Assembly: GCA_026982095.1 (NCBI GenBank)
Contig: JALSHT010000006.1
Coordinates: forward strand, 62,001-126,000
DNA: 64,000 nt
Source of the DNA: Nitrososphaeria archaeon
GTDB taxonomy: Archaea; Thermoproteota; Nitrososphaeria; Geothermarchaeales; JDFR-13
Reading direction: 5' to 3'
Positions 17,084 to 26,157 of this stretch are shown one piece after another. The position numbers were made by a program, and so were the translations under genes. Within the stretch, counting starts at the first letter, position 1. Every line of letters begins with the position of its first letter. Under the pieces are notes generated by a model that saw only the letters and a program-made list of their open reading frames with translations, did no database searches and was not told the DNA's origin.

Positions 17084-19262
17084 TGAACTCTAGCAATTTC
17101 CTGGCTGTTTTTACACCTATACCTGGTAGGCTGGCCAAATCTTGTAGAGTGGCTTTCCGTATATCCCTAATCGATCTATATCCATTGTTGTAAAGTATCC
17201 TCGCCCTCTTTCTCCCTATATCGGGTAGGTTTACCAACGGAATAAGCTCCTCCGAGACTCCATATTTTAGACGTACCCTAAGTACGTCAAAGTATTTTGA
17301 TATGGGCTTGTTACCAGCAATCAGTGATAACTCAGAAGCCGCGTATGATAGCCATTCAGCCGTGGTATAGAGGTTATAGAGGTCTCCAGGCTCAACACCC
17401 CATTTATCCATTATTTCATCCTCTGTTTTTTCTGTGATCCAATCAATCAAGACACATACAGTCTTTAGAACGGCTGATTGAGTTATCTCGTCATATGCTA
17501 GGTAAAATGTATCTTCCAAGGCATCTAAGTAGTGCTCAACCCCGTAATCGACGATGTATTCAAATATTTTATCTAGATCTCTCTTCCTAGTTGAAACTTT
17601 GGTCATATCCTTAGTATTCACTATCGTGAATAGAAGGTCAAATACATTGTATTCCTCTCCTCTATTTTTAATTGCATACTCATATAAATGGTATCCAGTA
17701 GATGGTAATACATATAATTGGGCTACTCTTCTGCCGAGCTTCGTTATCTTTAGGTAGCTATCTCCATTGTCTACTCTCTGCACCATGCTGTAGTTTATGA
17801 GTCTTTCTACTGCCTTGTTTATCCTCTGCAACATTCTTCTCTTACTATTTTGGTGGAATGCCAATGATCTTTCAAAGTACTTCTCCACTAGTTTTTCTCT
17901 AATTCCAGTTATTCCTGATAGGAGTGATAAAATAGCTATCTCTGTATTCTCTCCTTCAAGTAGTCTGCTATATATGGGCTCAGGGGCTGAATTGATGTAT
18001 TCATCCAGGAGATGATCTATTTCCCACTGGCTTGATGTATATAGAAGTGCTTCTCCATAATCATCATATTGTGGTCTACCCGCTCTTCCAGCCATTTGCT
18101 TATAGTCGAACACGGTTATCGCCTCACCCTCTCCGCCAAATCCTCTTCTAGTGGTATATGTGATTATAACGGTTCTACTTGGTAGGTTTACTCCTGCAGC
18201 TAATGTGGGGGTTGCAGTTAGTACTTTTATAAAACCTTTTTTAAAGTTTTCTTCAATTATTGACCTATGCCTTAATCCTAATCCGGCGTGGTGAAAAGCT
18301 ACTCCGTTCTCAACTACTTTTGCTAATTCCTCTGATAACTTTGTCCTTTCACCTGTGTTTAAAATTTCATTTGATAATCTCCTTAGCTGTTTTATTGTTT
18401 TAGCGCTTAATAATAGAGTCTTTCTAGATCTGATTAAGTTGGAGAGTTTTTTAGCCTTTGATTTGGCTTCTCTTCTAGATGCTGTGAATATTAGAACTTG
18501 ACCTCCTTCCAGAATAGTGTTTATAGCCTTATCTGCTATAGGATCACTACCTGTAATTCTATCTACTCCCCTTATCTCGCCGTTCGGGTAGTATATCTCA
18601 TGGTCATATAGTACTCCCTCTATAAGTGGTATTGGTCTCCAACTTGTATTCACCACATCTCCTTCAATCCATTTTGAGAAGTCTTGATGGTTTGATATTG
18701 TAGCACTTAAAAGTAGTATCTGTGCGGAAGGCACGTCTGACGTGATTCTCATGACTATGTTTTCCACTACTGGGCCCCGTTCATAGCTTCCAACTAGATG
18801 GGCCTCGTCGATTACCAGGGTCTTTATATCTGATATCCAGCTTGGGTTGTGTCTCAATATTGAATCCATCTTCTCGTATGTTGCAATTATAACGTCAGAA
18901 TTTGTTAATTCCTCCCCACTTTTGTCATAGTCAGACGTGGATATAGATAATTTGTATCTGGTGTTGGTTATGTTAGATAACTCGTCTAGCACATTTTTTA
19001 GCTCACCGTATTTTTCAGAAGCTAATGCCTTTAACGGAACTAGGTATATGTGTTTCCCCCCTTTTGTCACTATATTGTTTATTATTAGCATTGCCGCTAT
19101 CAGGGTTTTGCCGCTTGCAGTAGGGCTCGCTATAATCATATTTCTATTCTTCAATAATCCTTTTTTTAAAGCTTCGGACTGTGGAGGATATAATTCTCTA
19201 TATCCTAGTCTTTCCAAAACCTTCCTTATATGGTCTGGGGCGTCTAAACTCTCGATGTACAT
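17070..19262 (-). CDS. hel308: Hel308/Hjm-type superfamily 2 DNA helicase
   Basis: 730 residues. Q-motif region LYPPQSEAL, Walker A ASPTASGKT (~45-53), DEAH box in VIDEAHLV (~150), SATISN (motif III) and QMAGRAGRP (motif VI). A winged-helix and ratchet domain follows, with a final helix-hairpin-helix region (NLPDIGRKRARILYNNG, SLPGIGVKTARKLLEF). It unwinds 3'-5' at stalled or branched forks. It lies 8 bases after mcm on the same strand and so is probably translated from the same mRNA, coupling restart helicase and replicative helicase. Confidence 0.95.
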   Translation of the reverse strand: MYIESLDAPDHIRKVLERLGYRELYPPQSEALKKGLLKNRNMIIASPTASGKTLIAAMLIINNIVTKGGKHIYLVPLKALASEKYGELKNVLDELSNITNTRYKLSISTSDYDKSGEELTNSDVIIATYEKMDSILRHNPSWISDIKTLVIDEAHLVGSYERGPVVENIVMRITSDVPSAQILLLSATISNHQDFSKWIEGDVVNTSWRPIPLIEGVLYDHEIYYPNGEIRGVDRITGSDPIADKAINTILEGGQVLIFTASRREAKSKAKKLSNLIRSRKTLLLSAKTIKQLRRLSNEILNTGERTKLSEELAKVVENGVAFHHAGLGLRHRSIIEENFKKGFIKVLTATPTLAAGVNLPSRTVIITYTTRRGFGGEGEAITVFDYKQMAGRAGRPQYDDYGEALLYTSSQWEIDHLLDEYINSAPEPIYSRLLEGENTEIAILSLLSGITGIREKLVEKYFERSLAFHQNSKRRMLQRINKAVERLINYSMVQRVDNGDSYLKITKLGRRVAQLYVLPSTGYHLYEYAIKNRGEEYNVFDLLFTIVNTKDMTKVSTRKRDLDKIFEYIVDYGVEHYLDALEDTFYLAYDEITQSAVLKTVCVLIDWITEKTEDEIMDKWGVEPGDLYNLYTTAEWLSYAASELSLIAGNKPISKYFDVLRVRLKYGVSEELIPLVNLPDIGRKRARILYNNGYRSIRDIRKATLQDLASLPGIGVKTARKLLEFTKKT

Positions 19263-19270
19263 TCATATCA

Positions 19271-21376
19271 TCACTTCCCTGTGTCTAGAATCCTTGCAGA
19301 TACCATACCAGGTTGTGGATAATATATAATCCCTTCCTTGTGCATCCTCTCTAGAATCCTTTCGATCTCTGTCTGGTCTTTAATCCTAGTCTTCTCCATA
19401 ACCCTCTTTATAACATCTTGCTCCGGAATTGGATTGCCCTCTACCTCCCTCTGCATCTCCCTAATTATTCTAAGGATTGTCTCAGTTTTTGATGCCTTCT
19501 TACCGGGAACACCGGCCTGGACCAGGGTCACGTCTACTTCTTGTGTCTCCTCGTCGTATGCAACGTCTCTAAGGAATTTCTGTAGTTGATTTATTGCTAT
19601 CTTAGCGTCCTCAACCGTCACTCTCTCTCTAAGGTGAGCCCTTGCCGAGGCTTCTGCTATCCTTAATAGGGCCTCAAACTGTCTGGAAGTAATAGGCATT
19701 ACCTCTGTCTCTGGGTCATACTTTGCTCTTTGTTTTAAATAGAAATTGATTAGTTCGTCATAGGCCTCCCTAGTGAAACTCGGCCTTAATTTCTTCGCAT
19801 ATAATATGTATTTCTTAAGGAATAGTGGGTCGAAAGTGTCTTCATATATGTCTTTCTCCTCCCTAGCCTTTACCATATGTTGTACAAGCTCTTTATCTCT
19901 GGTTGGATCTGGTATATCCCTCATTAAATGGATGATATCAAACCTAGATATGAGGGTCGGCGGGAGGTTTATGTTCTCTGTGAATAGTATGTGTGGATTA
20001 TACCTTCCTCCCCGTGGATTTGCAGCTGCTAGTATCGTGGTTCTCGCATTCAAAGTTGCTATTATTCCTCCCTTTGAGACTGATACTGTTAGTTGTTCCA
20101 TAGCTTCGTGAATGGCGACTCTATCCTCAGGCCTCATCTTATCTATCTCATCTATTGCGCATATACCCATATCAGCAAGTACTACTGCTCCTGCCTCGAG
20201 ACTCATCCCTCCTCCTGGGTCCTTGATAACAGCTGCTGTTAGACCAGCCGCTGTAGATCCTCTTCCACTCGTGTAGATTCCTTTTGGAGCTATTGCTGCA
20301 GCGTATTTTAATAGTTGGCTCTTGGCAACACCAGGGTCCCCCACTAGAAGAACGTGGATCTTTCCTCTTATTCTATTTCCATCAGGGAGAACTATCTCAT
20401 CTGACCCTATAATGGCGAGTAGTAATGCTTCTTTAATGTGCTTATATCCGTATATCGATGGTGAAAAACTTCTTAGAATTCTATCGTAGAAGTCTGATTC
20501 CATACTAAGTTTTCTTAGATATTCGATATCTGCCTTCGTCAGTTCAACTTCCACAGCCTCCTTTCCTAAGCTCTCCATACTTAATGCGGTGATCTGGAAC
20601 TGGAATCTCTGGGTCCTACTTCTTGACGTTGTTTTTACAATGTCGAGGACTCCAACAACTCTTACATACTCTCCTGGATACGCTACATCTATCAACGGCT
20701 CTTCAAGCTGTATCTCTATGAATCTAGGTATCTGGCCAGGTGGGAGTTCTTCGGGCCTCTCCTGTATTCTGGCATACTGTACATCCTTATATATTGATTC
20801 TTCATCGATAATCTCCATCTTTCTCCCAGTATCGCACTGAGTACACTTTGGGGGTGTGGAATCTATATCTTTACCTATGGATGTAACTTGCCTATACTCT
20901 TTCTCTCCACACTGTGGACATTGAAACACTACTTTATGCATCTTCAGGTATACTTGGCTAAGCTTAACTAGTAGTCCTTGTACAGTTATTAGTTTTCCCA
21001 CGTGTATGGAAGATATCTCTCTTAAAGCTAGGTTTTTCCCAGCTTCCTCTCCTCTTATCGCTACATGTATCTCTTCCGGTCTTATCTCTTCTGCGTCAAG
21101 GGGTCTAATATTTGTTAGAACAGAGTGGGCTGCTCTTTGTATAGCATTGATCATCTCCCTAGGTTTCTCAGCTAGTTTAACGGCTAACTCACCATCCCAT
21201 ATTATCAAGTCTCCAAAGTCTATGTTGAATAGTTTAAATCTTCTTGGCTGTGCGGGAAGTTCAAATATTCTTGTTCTATACTTGTATTCATCTGATAACC
21301 TATCTCGGAAATTCATGAAGAAGTTATAGAGTCTCTCCTCATACTCTCTTAGGGGGTTTTCCTGGTCTATTGTCAT
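19271..21376 (-). CDS. mcm: Replicative helicase MCM
   Basis: 701 residues. The N-terminal DNA-binding region has a zinc site of two CxxC pairs (FQCPQCGEKEY and KCTQCD). The AAA+ core has Walker A GDPGVAKSQ (~345), Walker B LADMGICAIDEIDKM, the sensor NPRGGRYN and arginine finger SRFDIIH. A C-terminal winged helix follows (~620-701). It assembles as the hexameric 3'-5' replicative helicase. Context is strong: a GINS-like gene lies upstream (77-base gap) and hel308 downstream, all on one strand. Confidence 0.98.
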   Translation of the reverse strand: MTIDQENPLREYEERLYNFFMNFRDRLSDEYKYRTRIFELPAQPRRFKLFNIDFGDLIIWDGELAVKLAEKPREMINAIQRAAHSVLTNIRPLDAEEIRPEEIHVAIRGEEAGKNLALREISSIHVGKLITVQGLLVKLSQVYLKMHKVVFQCPQCGEKEYRQVTSIGKDIDSTPPKCTQCDTGRKMEIIDEESIYKDVQYARIQERPEELPPGQIPRFIEIQLEEPLIDVAYPGEYVRVVGVLDIVKTTSRSRTQRFQFQITALSMESLGKEAVEVELTKADIEYLRKLSMESDFYDRILRSFSPSIYGYKHIKEALLLAIIGSDEIVLPDGNRIRGKIHVLLVGDPGVAKSQLLKYAAAIAPKGIYTSGRGSTAAGLTAAVIKDPGGGMSLEAGAVVLADMGICAIDEIDKMRPEDRVAIHEAMEQLTVSVSKGGIIATLNARTTILAAANPRGGRYNPHILFTENINLPPTLISRFDIIHLMRDIPDPTRDKELVQHMVKAREEKDIYEDTFDPLFLKKYILYAKKLRPSFTREAYDELINFYLKQRAKYDPETEVMPITSRQFEALLRIAEASARAHLRERVTVEDAKIAINQLQKFLRDVAYDEETQEVDVTLVQAGVPGKKASKTETILRIIREMQREVEGNPIPEQDVIKRVMEKTRIKDQTEIERILERMHKEGIIYYPQPGMVSARILDTGK

Positions 21377-21453
21377 CTCTCCATATATAGGTAAGTAACT
21401 CAGGCCTATTTTATCAAGATGAGTTTTATAAAAGTTATGACAGAGTCACAAGG

Positions 21454-22002
21454 TCATACATCTCTAATTCCCATCTTATCTTTCCACATCGTCACACTAT
21501 TATATATTATTCTAGCGATTAAACTCTCCTCTGGGGTTGTGTATGGAAGGATGTGGTCTATTCTCTCATAAGCCTCATTCATAATTATCTGGAGTCTCTT
21601 TGAGATTATGTTTCTAAGGTGATTTAGTATAGCCTCCTCAGTTTTATCATCTATTTTTAGGTGTCTATCGTTTTTTAATGCATAAATAGTCAATATTGCC
21701 TTTGGATAGAAATCGTCTCCTTGTCTTACAAGAGTATTTTTATTGCCCACTGAATTCTCCTTCCATACAGCCTTTCTAATCCATGTGATGTAGTCGTCTG
21801 GTAACGTGGCGTATCCGTTTTTAATTAGTTCTATAGCTGTTTTTAATGTTACGTTTATTCTTGAGCCTCTTGCTTTGGATTTTATCACCTCTCCCTCGAA
21901 ACTCAGCTCATTTATTTCTTTGACTGTGATTACCTGGACGGTCTTGTCATAGATTAACCTATCTAGATTATCAAGTATCTCCAAATCTTCTTTTAACCCC
22001 AT
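21454..22002 (-). CDS. GINS complex subunit, probably Gins23 (Psf2/Psf3-like)
   Basis: 182 residues. A short N-terminal beta domain (VQVITVKEINELSFEGEVIKS, and a LIKNGYATLPDD stretch) is followed by a helical C-terminal domain. This B-then-A order is that of Gins23 rather than Gins51 (A-then-B). The similarity is weak by eye, but position directly upstream of mcm, with which GINS and Cdc45/GAN form the CMG-like helicase, supports it. A perfect aaggagg abuts the ATG with no spacing, which is unusual for ribosome loading. A TATA-like atttatatgg lies about 20 bases upstream. Confidence 0.65.
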   Translation of the reverse strand: MGLKEDLEILDNLDRLIYDKTVQVITVKEINELSFEGEVIKSKARGSRINVTLKTAIELIKNGYATLPDDYITWIRKAVWKENSVGNKNTLVRQGDDFYPKAILTIYALKNDRHLKIDDKTEEAILNHLRNIISKRLQIIMNEAYERIDHILPYTTPEESLIARIIYNSVTMWKDKMGIRDV

Positions 22003-22027
22003 CCTCCTTATTCCCCATATAAATCTA

Positions 22028-22043
22028 TTTTCACTAGTGAAAA
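22028..22043. promoter_or_regulatory. 16-bp perfect palindrome between divergent gins-mcm and rfc operons
   Basis: ttttcactagtgaaaa reads identically on both strands. It lies 26-41 bases upstream of the gins ATG and 74-89 upstream of the rfcS ATG, next to the minus-strand TATA-like box. Such placement suits an operator or a replication-linked protein-binding site. I found no second copy in the window. Confidence 0.5.
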
Positions 22044-22116
22044 AGTATTTGATATTTTGTCTCTCGATATATTGCTTTGTACATCACAGTATATTCGTGT
22101 TGGTAGGTGTAAGGTC

Positions 22117-23091
22117 ATGTCGCAGGAGTTAGGTATGTTGTGGATAGAGAAGTATAGGCCCCGTAAATTGGATGATGTTGTAAATCAAGAGGAGGTCGTT
22201 GAGAGTCTTAAGAATTTATTGAAAAGTAATGTTAGCGATATGCCTCACCTTCTATTCGCAGGGCCTCCGGGAACTGGTAAAACAACGATAGCTCTAGCTT
22301 TCGCGAGAGAGTTGTATGGAGAGAACTGGAGAGATTACGTATTAGAGTTGAATGCGAGTGATGAACGAGGCATCAAGGTCATTAGGGAGAAGGTGAAGAT
22401 ATTCTCACAATATTTCTCTCCATCTGAGGAGGCACCATTTAAATTAGTTATATTGGATGAGGCGGATATGATGACTGCTGAGGCTCAGACAGCGCTTAGA
22501 AGGATAATGGAGGTAAATGCCAGGGTTACCCGCTTTATACTGATATGTAACTATCTCAATAGAATTATTTCACCCATTCAGAGTCGAACGGCTATATTTA
22601 GGTTTAAGAGATTATCGTATGATGACGCGAAAATATATCTATCAATGATATGTGATAAGGAAAGCCTTAATTGTAGTGAGGAGCTTATCAAGAAGATATA
22701 CGAGGTTTCTAAGGGTGATCTTAGGAAGGCAGTTAATATTCTCCAATCTGTAGTTACAGTTTCTGGAAAGTCACCGTCCTTAGATGTAGTTGATGAGATA
22801 ATTGGAAAAGCATCTCCCGAGGCAATCACTAAAATCGTAGACTACCTTAGAATAGGAGATTTTAACGGTGCCAGAACCACGTTATATGATTTCCTTAGTG
22901 TTTCGGGGTTGGATGTTGGAGAAGTACTTAGAATGTTATATTCGGAGCTTGTCACTAGAAATCTTCTTACTCCAGATATAGCTGAGGCATTGGCAGATAC
23001 AGAGTATAGGATACAATTTAGCTCTAACCCAGAGATTCAGATAGTTGCTCTAATGTCTAAACTCCTCAACTCATTGAGGGAATCGGGATGA
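22117..23091 (+). CDS. rfcS: Replication factor C small subunit
   Basis: 324 residues from ATG 22117. The frame is open further upstream (to 22057), but this start gives the usual MLWIEKYRPRKLDDVVNQE beginning and follows a purine-rich ggtaggtgtaagg. AAA+ features: GPPGTGKTT (Walker A), ILDEADMM (Walker B), ADALRR-like TALRRIMEV and the SRC-like QSRTAIFRFKRL arginine finger region. With RfcL it loads the PCNA clamp. It is coupled to rfcL by a 4-base overlap and diverges from gins-mcm-hel308. Confidence 0.97.
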   Translation: MSQELGMLWIEKYRPRKLDDVVNQEEVVESLKNLLKSNVSDMPHLLFAGPPGTGKTTIALAFARELYGENWRDYVLELNASDERGIKVIREKVKIFSQYFSPSEEAPFKLVILDEADMMTAEAQTALRRIMEVNARVTRFILICNYLNRIISPIQSRTAIFRFKRLSYDDAKIYLSMICDKESLNCSEELIKKIYEVSKGDLRKAVNILQSVVTVSGKSPSLDVVDEIIGKASPEAITKIVDYLRIGDFNGARTTLYDFLSVSGLDVGEVLRMLYSELVTRNLLTPDIAEALADTEYRIQFSSNPEIQIVALMSKLLNSLRESG

Positions 23092-24272
23092 ACTGGACTG
23101 AGAAGTATAGGGCAAGGTCAATAGTAGAGATAGTGGGGAATGAAGAGGCTAAAGAAAAATTATATAGATATATCCACTCCTGGAAAGAGCATGATAAATC
23201 TGGTGTTTTAATCTATGGTCCAGCAGGTGTTGGTAAGACGGCAAGTGTATATGCTATAGCCAATGATATGGGGTATCACGTGATTGAGCTAAACGCTAGT
23301 GATTTCAGAAGTGCTGAACAAGTTTATAAAAAGCTAGAAGGCGTTGTTGGCGGTTATACCCTAGACTCCTTTCTAGGAGGCAGGAGGATGAGACCATTAC
23401 TATTCTTTGATGAAGTTGATGGTATGGATCCTAGGGAAGATACGGGTGGTTTAAAAGCATTAATAGACATAGCTTCAAGGAGATACACGCCTGTGGTTGC
23501 AGCAGCCAATTTTATAGATCCCGTCAAACATAAGGAACTAATACAGTCGTTTGAGGTTATAGAGTTTAAATCTTTAACGCCTAGACAGATACTAGTTATT
23601 CTTAATAGAATAGTTCTAAGGGAGGGGTTGGATATTGATAGGGATGTTCTGGTCAAGATAGCTGAGCGCTCGAGGGGTGATGCACGCCTAGCCATAAACC
23701 TACTCTACTCAGTACATATGGGTAGTGACATAGAGGCTATATCTAACCCCCTTGAAAACCTTCCAATAGATATCTTGTTACGTAGGTTGTCTGCACAATC
23801 TGATATTAGTGAGATAAGGCGTTTATTAGAGTCCAATCCCCAGCATTGGAAAGATGTGCTATATGTCTATTTCGATTCAATAGTTAGATCGCCTGTTATG
23901 AGGGATGATAGGCGTGAAAGGCTTATGAAGTATGTTTCTCTTTTGGATCTAATGTTAGGAAGTATAGAGTCTAGGGGAGCCTATTTTTATATGAAGTACA
24001 TTCCCCATATCCTCTCTTGGATAGTTTATCAGGCTAATAGATGGGGAGCTATATATGACGGTAGAATACCAGAGTATAGGTTTTACATGTTTATATCAAA
24101 CCGTAAGGTTAGGGAGGAGATGGAAGAGGTGTTTAATGATTTACAGGGTAACTTACATGAGTCTATAAGGAAATTTTTTGTGTACTCTCTACCTACATTT
24201 GTCTCGCTGAATAGGAATAAGTATCCTAGCCTGCATAGATGGGTAGAGAGGGTGTTTGGAGGGGTTACATAA
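23088..24272 (+). CDS. rfcL: Replication factor C large subunit
   Basis: 394 residues. Starts NWTEKYRARSIVEIVGN, Walker A GPAGVGKT, Walker B LLFFDEVDGMD, and a helical C-terminal collar. It is on the short side: no extended basic tail or obvious C-terminal PIP box is seen after the collar. It joins four RfcS subunits in the clamp loader. The start ATG overlaps the rfcS stop (ATGA) and its TAA overlaps the next gene's ATG. Confidence 0.95.
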   Translation: MNWTEKYRARSIVEIVGNEEAKEKLYRYIHSWKEHDKSGVLIYGPAGVGKTASVYAIANDMGYHVIELNASDFRSAEQVYKKLEGVVGGYTLDSFLGGRRMRPLLFFDEVDGMDPREDTGGLKALIDIASRRYTPVVAAANFIDPVKHKELIQSFEVIEFKSLTPRQILVILNRIVLREGLDIDRDVLVKIAERSRGDARLAINLLYSVHMGSDIEAISNPLENLPIDILLRRLSAQSDISEIRRLLESNPQHWKDVLYVYFDSIVRSPVMRDDRRERLMKYVSLLDLMLGSIESRGAYFYMKYIPHILSWIVYQANRWGAIYDGRIPEYRFYMFISNRKVREEMEEVFNDLQGNLHESIRKFFVYSLPTFVSLNRNKYPSLHRWVERVFGGVT

Positions 24273-24634
24273 TGGATGTCATGAGGATTAAGTATGGCGA
24301 ACCATTTAGGATTCCCAGGAGACTTGGGGATTTGTTTAGGGATGTTGTTAGGATAGATGGTGTGGAATACGTTAGAGGTAAGGGTTTTATAGTTAGGGAT
24401 TACTATGCCATGGTTAATCTGAATAAGATATTGATGAGAATGGGTTTGACCCTCGCTCCTACGGTTAACTGTGTAATGTGTGGGGCCTCTATAGAGTGTG
24501 ATAAGTGTGAGTATACTGACGTGTGTAGAAAGGAGGTTACATTATGTATATGTGGTAATTGTGCCTACTCACCCAATTCGTTCGAGAGATATAGGGATGT
24601 TGCCAAGTCTATCTATCTGAATCGACGTTTATAG
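24272..24634 (+). CDS. Small eight-cysteine protein downstream of rfcL, function unknown
   Basis: 120 residues from ATG 24272, which shares a base with the rfcL stop (taatg). The N-terminal ~65 residues are basic and hydrophobic. The second half has eight cysteines in the pattern CxxC-x5-CxxC-x5-C-x6-CxCxxC (within residues ~67-101), suggesting two zinc sites or an Fe-S cluster. I do not recognise the family. Tight coupling to rfcS-rfcL suggests a role in replication or nucleic-acid binding. Its last 26 bases overlap the convergent winged-helix gene. Confidence 0.7.
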   Translation: MDVMRIKYGEPFRIPRRLGDLFRDVVRIDGVEYVRGKGFIVRDYYAMVNLNKILMRMGLTLAPTVNCVMCGASIECDKCEYTDVCRKEVTLCICGNCAYSPNSFERYRDVAKSIYLNRRL

Positions 24635-24911
24635 GCCATTCCCTTATAAATCTGTATAGGTATTTCCCGACTTCGTTATTTGTGTTGAAGGTGAATATCT
24701 TTATTTTACCTACTTTTATCTCTATCAATACGCCTTTTTCAACATGCCTGTTTAACACTGACTGTATAACTCTATATGATATGCCTAGCCTCTTCTTCAG
24801 TTGTGTAGGGGTCATATATTCATTATATGCTATCTCCTCAAGTATTTGGAGGTCTGCCTTATGTGTTATTATATTGCTTGGTCTATTACTAGGATTTCTG
24901 TATAATCTCAT
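24609..24911 (-). CDS. Winged-helix DNA-binding protein
   Basis: 100 residues. An MTPTQLKKRLGISYRVIQSVLNRH helix-turn-helix and a following wing (LIEIKVGKIKIFTFN) give an ArsR/MarR-like winged helix with little else. No metal or ligand site is evident. It overlaps the 3' end of orc1/cdc6 by 23 bases on the same strand, so it is likely co-transcribed with it, perhaps as its regulator. Confidence 0.7.
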   Translation of the reverse strand: MRLYRNPSNRPSNIITHKADLQILEEIAYNEYMTPTQLKKRLGISYRVIQSVLNRHVEKGVLIEIKVGKIKIFTFNTNNEVGKYLYRFIREWPINVDSDR

Positions 24912-26091
24912 CTTCTATCATCTCTCTCAACTTATTGAGTAGTGTGTCTGCTGAGAAGGATGGTAAACCTACTTTATTCCCCTTTTCTTCAAGTGTTTTG
25001 ATAGGTAGGGTTGTTAGTGTGGTCCTCCCTTTGAAGTTTTTGGAGGATAAGTGTTTCGATATCAATCCAAAGGACGCCAAGGTATTTATCATCTTCCAAA
25101 ACCATGTATGTCCAACTGGCTCCAAGTTAAATATTCTAGCATTTTCTCTATATCGCTTCTCCAATTCGCCTGTGGTAGCGAATGATTTATCTGTCTTGTT
25201 TAGTATTTCTGCAAGGGAATAGATTAACACCTTCTCATGTATAGTTAATGTTCTTAACTCATCATATGTGAATGCGGGAGGCACTTCCAAACGGGCTTTT
25301 CTAACATGCTCCGGCTTCACAGTATCACTTTTCTCCTTATCTGCGAGAGTCCCCGCCTTATATAGCAGCTCCAACGCGTATCTGGCGTTAAAGTTATATG
25401 TTGATGCTATATCTGCAGCTGTTTCTATGGTTTCAAAAGTTATCGAGTCTTCTCTAAAGGCTGTTGAGGATCTATAGTCTAGAATATCAACTAGTTCTTC
25501 ATACGTATAGTCTTCAAAATATATCATATTTTTCCTTATACCTCCTAATGCCCACAGATCAGTTTTATTTATACTGGATACATGCCTAACTATAAATAAT
25601 AATGAAAGTTTATTCTGCATGCCTGCCTCGTAAATCCTGCCCAGCTGATAGATAAATATCATATGTTTTTCAAATAGATGGTCTGCGTCGTCTAATATTA
25701 GTAATACCCTCCAGGGGGAGTTTTCAAGGAAAGATAGGAAGTATTGGTACATGTCTTCTACCGAATATCCTTTTACAGGTGCTATCGGATTAGCCCATCT
25801 AAGCATTCGTCTCACAATATTTCCAGGTATTCTTTCAAACCTTGCATTTACATATATTACGTCTACCTTCTTATCCTGTTTAAATTTTGTAATATATCGT
25901 TCTAAATGTTTAGCTACCAGTGTTTTTCCTGTACCTGTATTTCCTATTATAAATACATGTTCAAAGTCGCTCTCCCCATCTATCACGGGTTTATAGTACT
26001 CTATTAACTCGTTCAGCTTCTCCTGCCTATGTGGTATTTCTGGCGGTATATAGCTGGGTAGTAGGCTCTCCTTCTTTTTGAAGACGCTCAT
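24889..26091 (-). CDS. Orc1/Cdc6-type replication initiator
   Basis: 400 residues from ATG 26091 (a TTG at 26106 would add five residues). The N-terminal part has IPHRQEKLNEL, then Walker A GNTGTGKT (~50-57), Walker B LLILDDADHL with Asp-Asp in place of the usual Asp-Glu, and a lid region. A C-terminal winged helix (~290-385) is expected to bind origins. It is divergent relative to typical archaeal Orc1: the Walker B acid pair, and the RHVSSI stretch where a sensor 1 Asn is usual. It is followed by an overlapping winged-helix gene. I could not see origin recognition boxes in the short flanks. Confidence 0.82.
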   Translation of the reverse strand: MSVFKKKESLLPSYIPPEIPHRQEKLNELIEYYKPVIDGESDFEHVFIIGNTGTGKTLVAKHLERYITKFKQDKKVDVIYVNARFERIPGNIVRRMLRWANPIAPVKGYSVEDMYQYFLSFLENSPWRVLLILDDADHLFEKHMIFIYQLGRIYEAGMQNKLSLLFIVRHVSSINKTDLWALGGIRKNMIYFEDYTYEELVDILDYRSSTAFREDSITFETIETAADIASTYNFNARYALELLYKAGTLADKEKSDTVKPEHVRKARLEVPPAFTYDELRTLTIHEKVLIYSLAEILNKTDKSFATTGELEKRYRENARIFNLEPVGHTWFWKMINTLASFGLISKHLSSKNFKGRTTLTTLPIKTLEEKGNKVGLPSFSADTLLNKLREMIEDEIIQKS

Positions 26092-26157
26092 GCTCTCTAT
26101 AACCAATAAATGGGATGTATCCTTATATCGATAGTGTTAGGTGGGTGAAAGTATTCA

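Noticed and set aside
26092..26157. Replication origin directly upstream of orc1/cdc6
   Set aside because: Only 66 bases long, with no visible origin recognition box repeats or long unwinding element; TATA-like boxes explain the A/T content.
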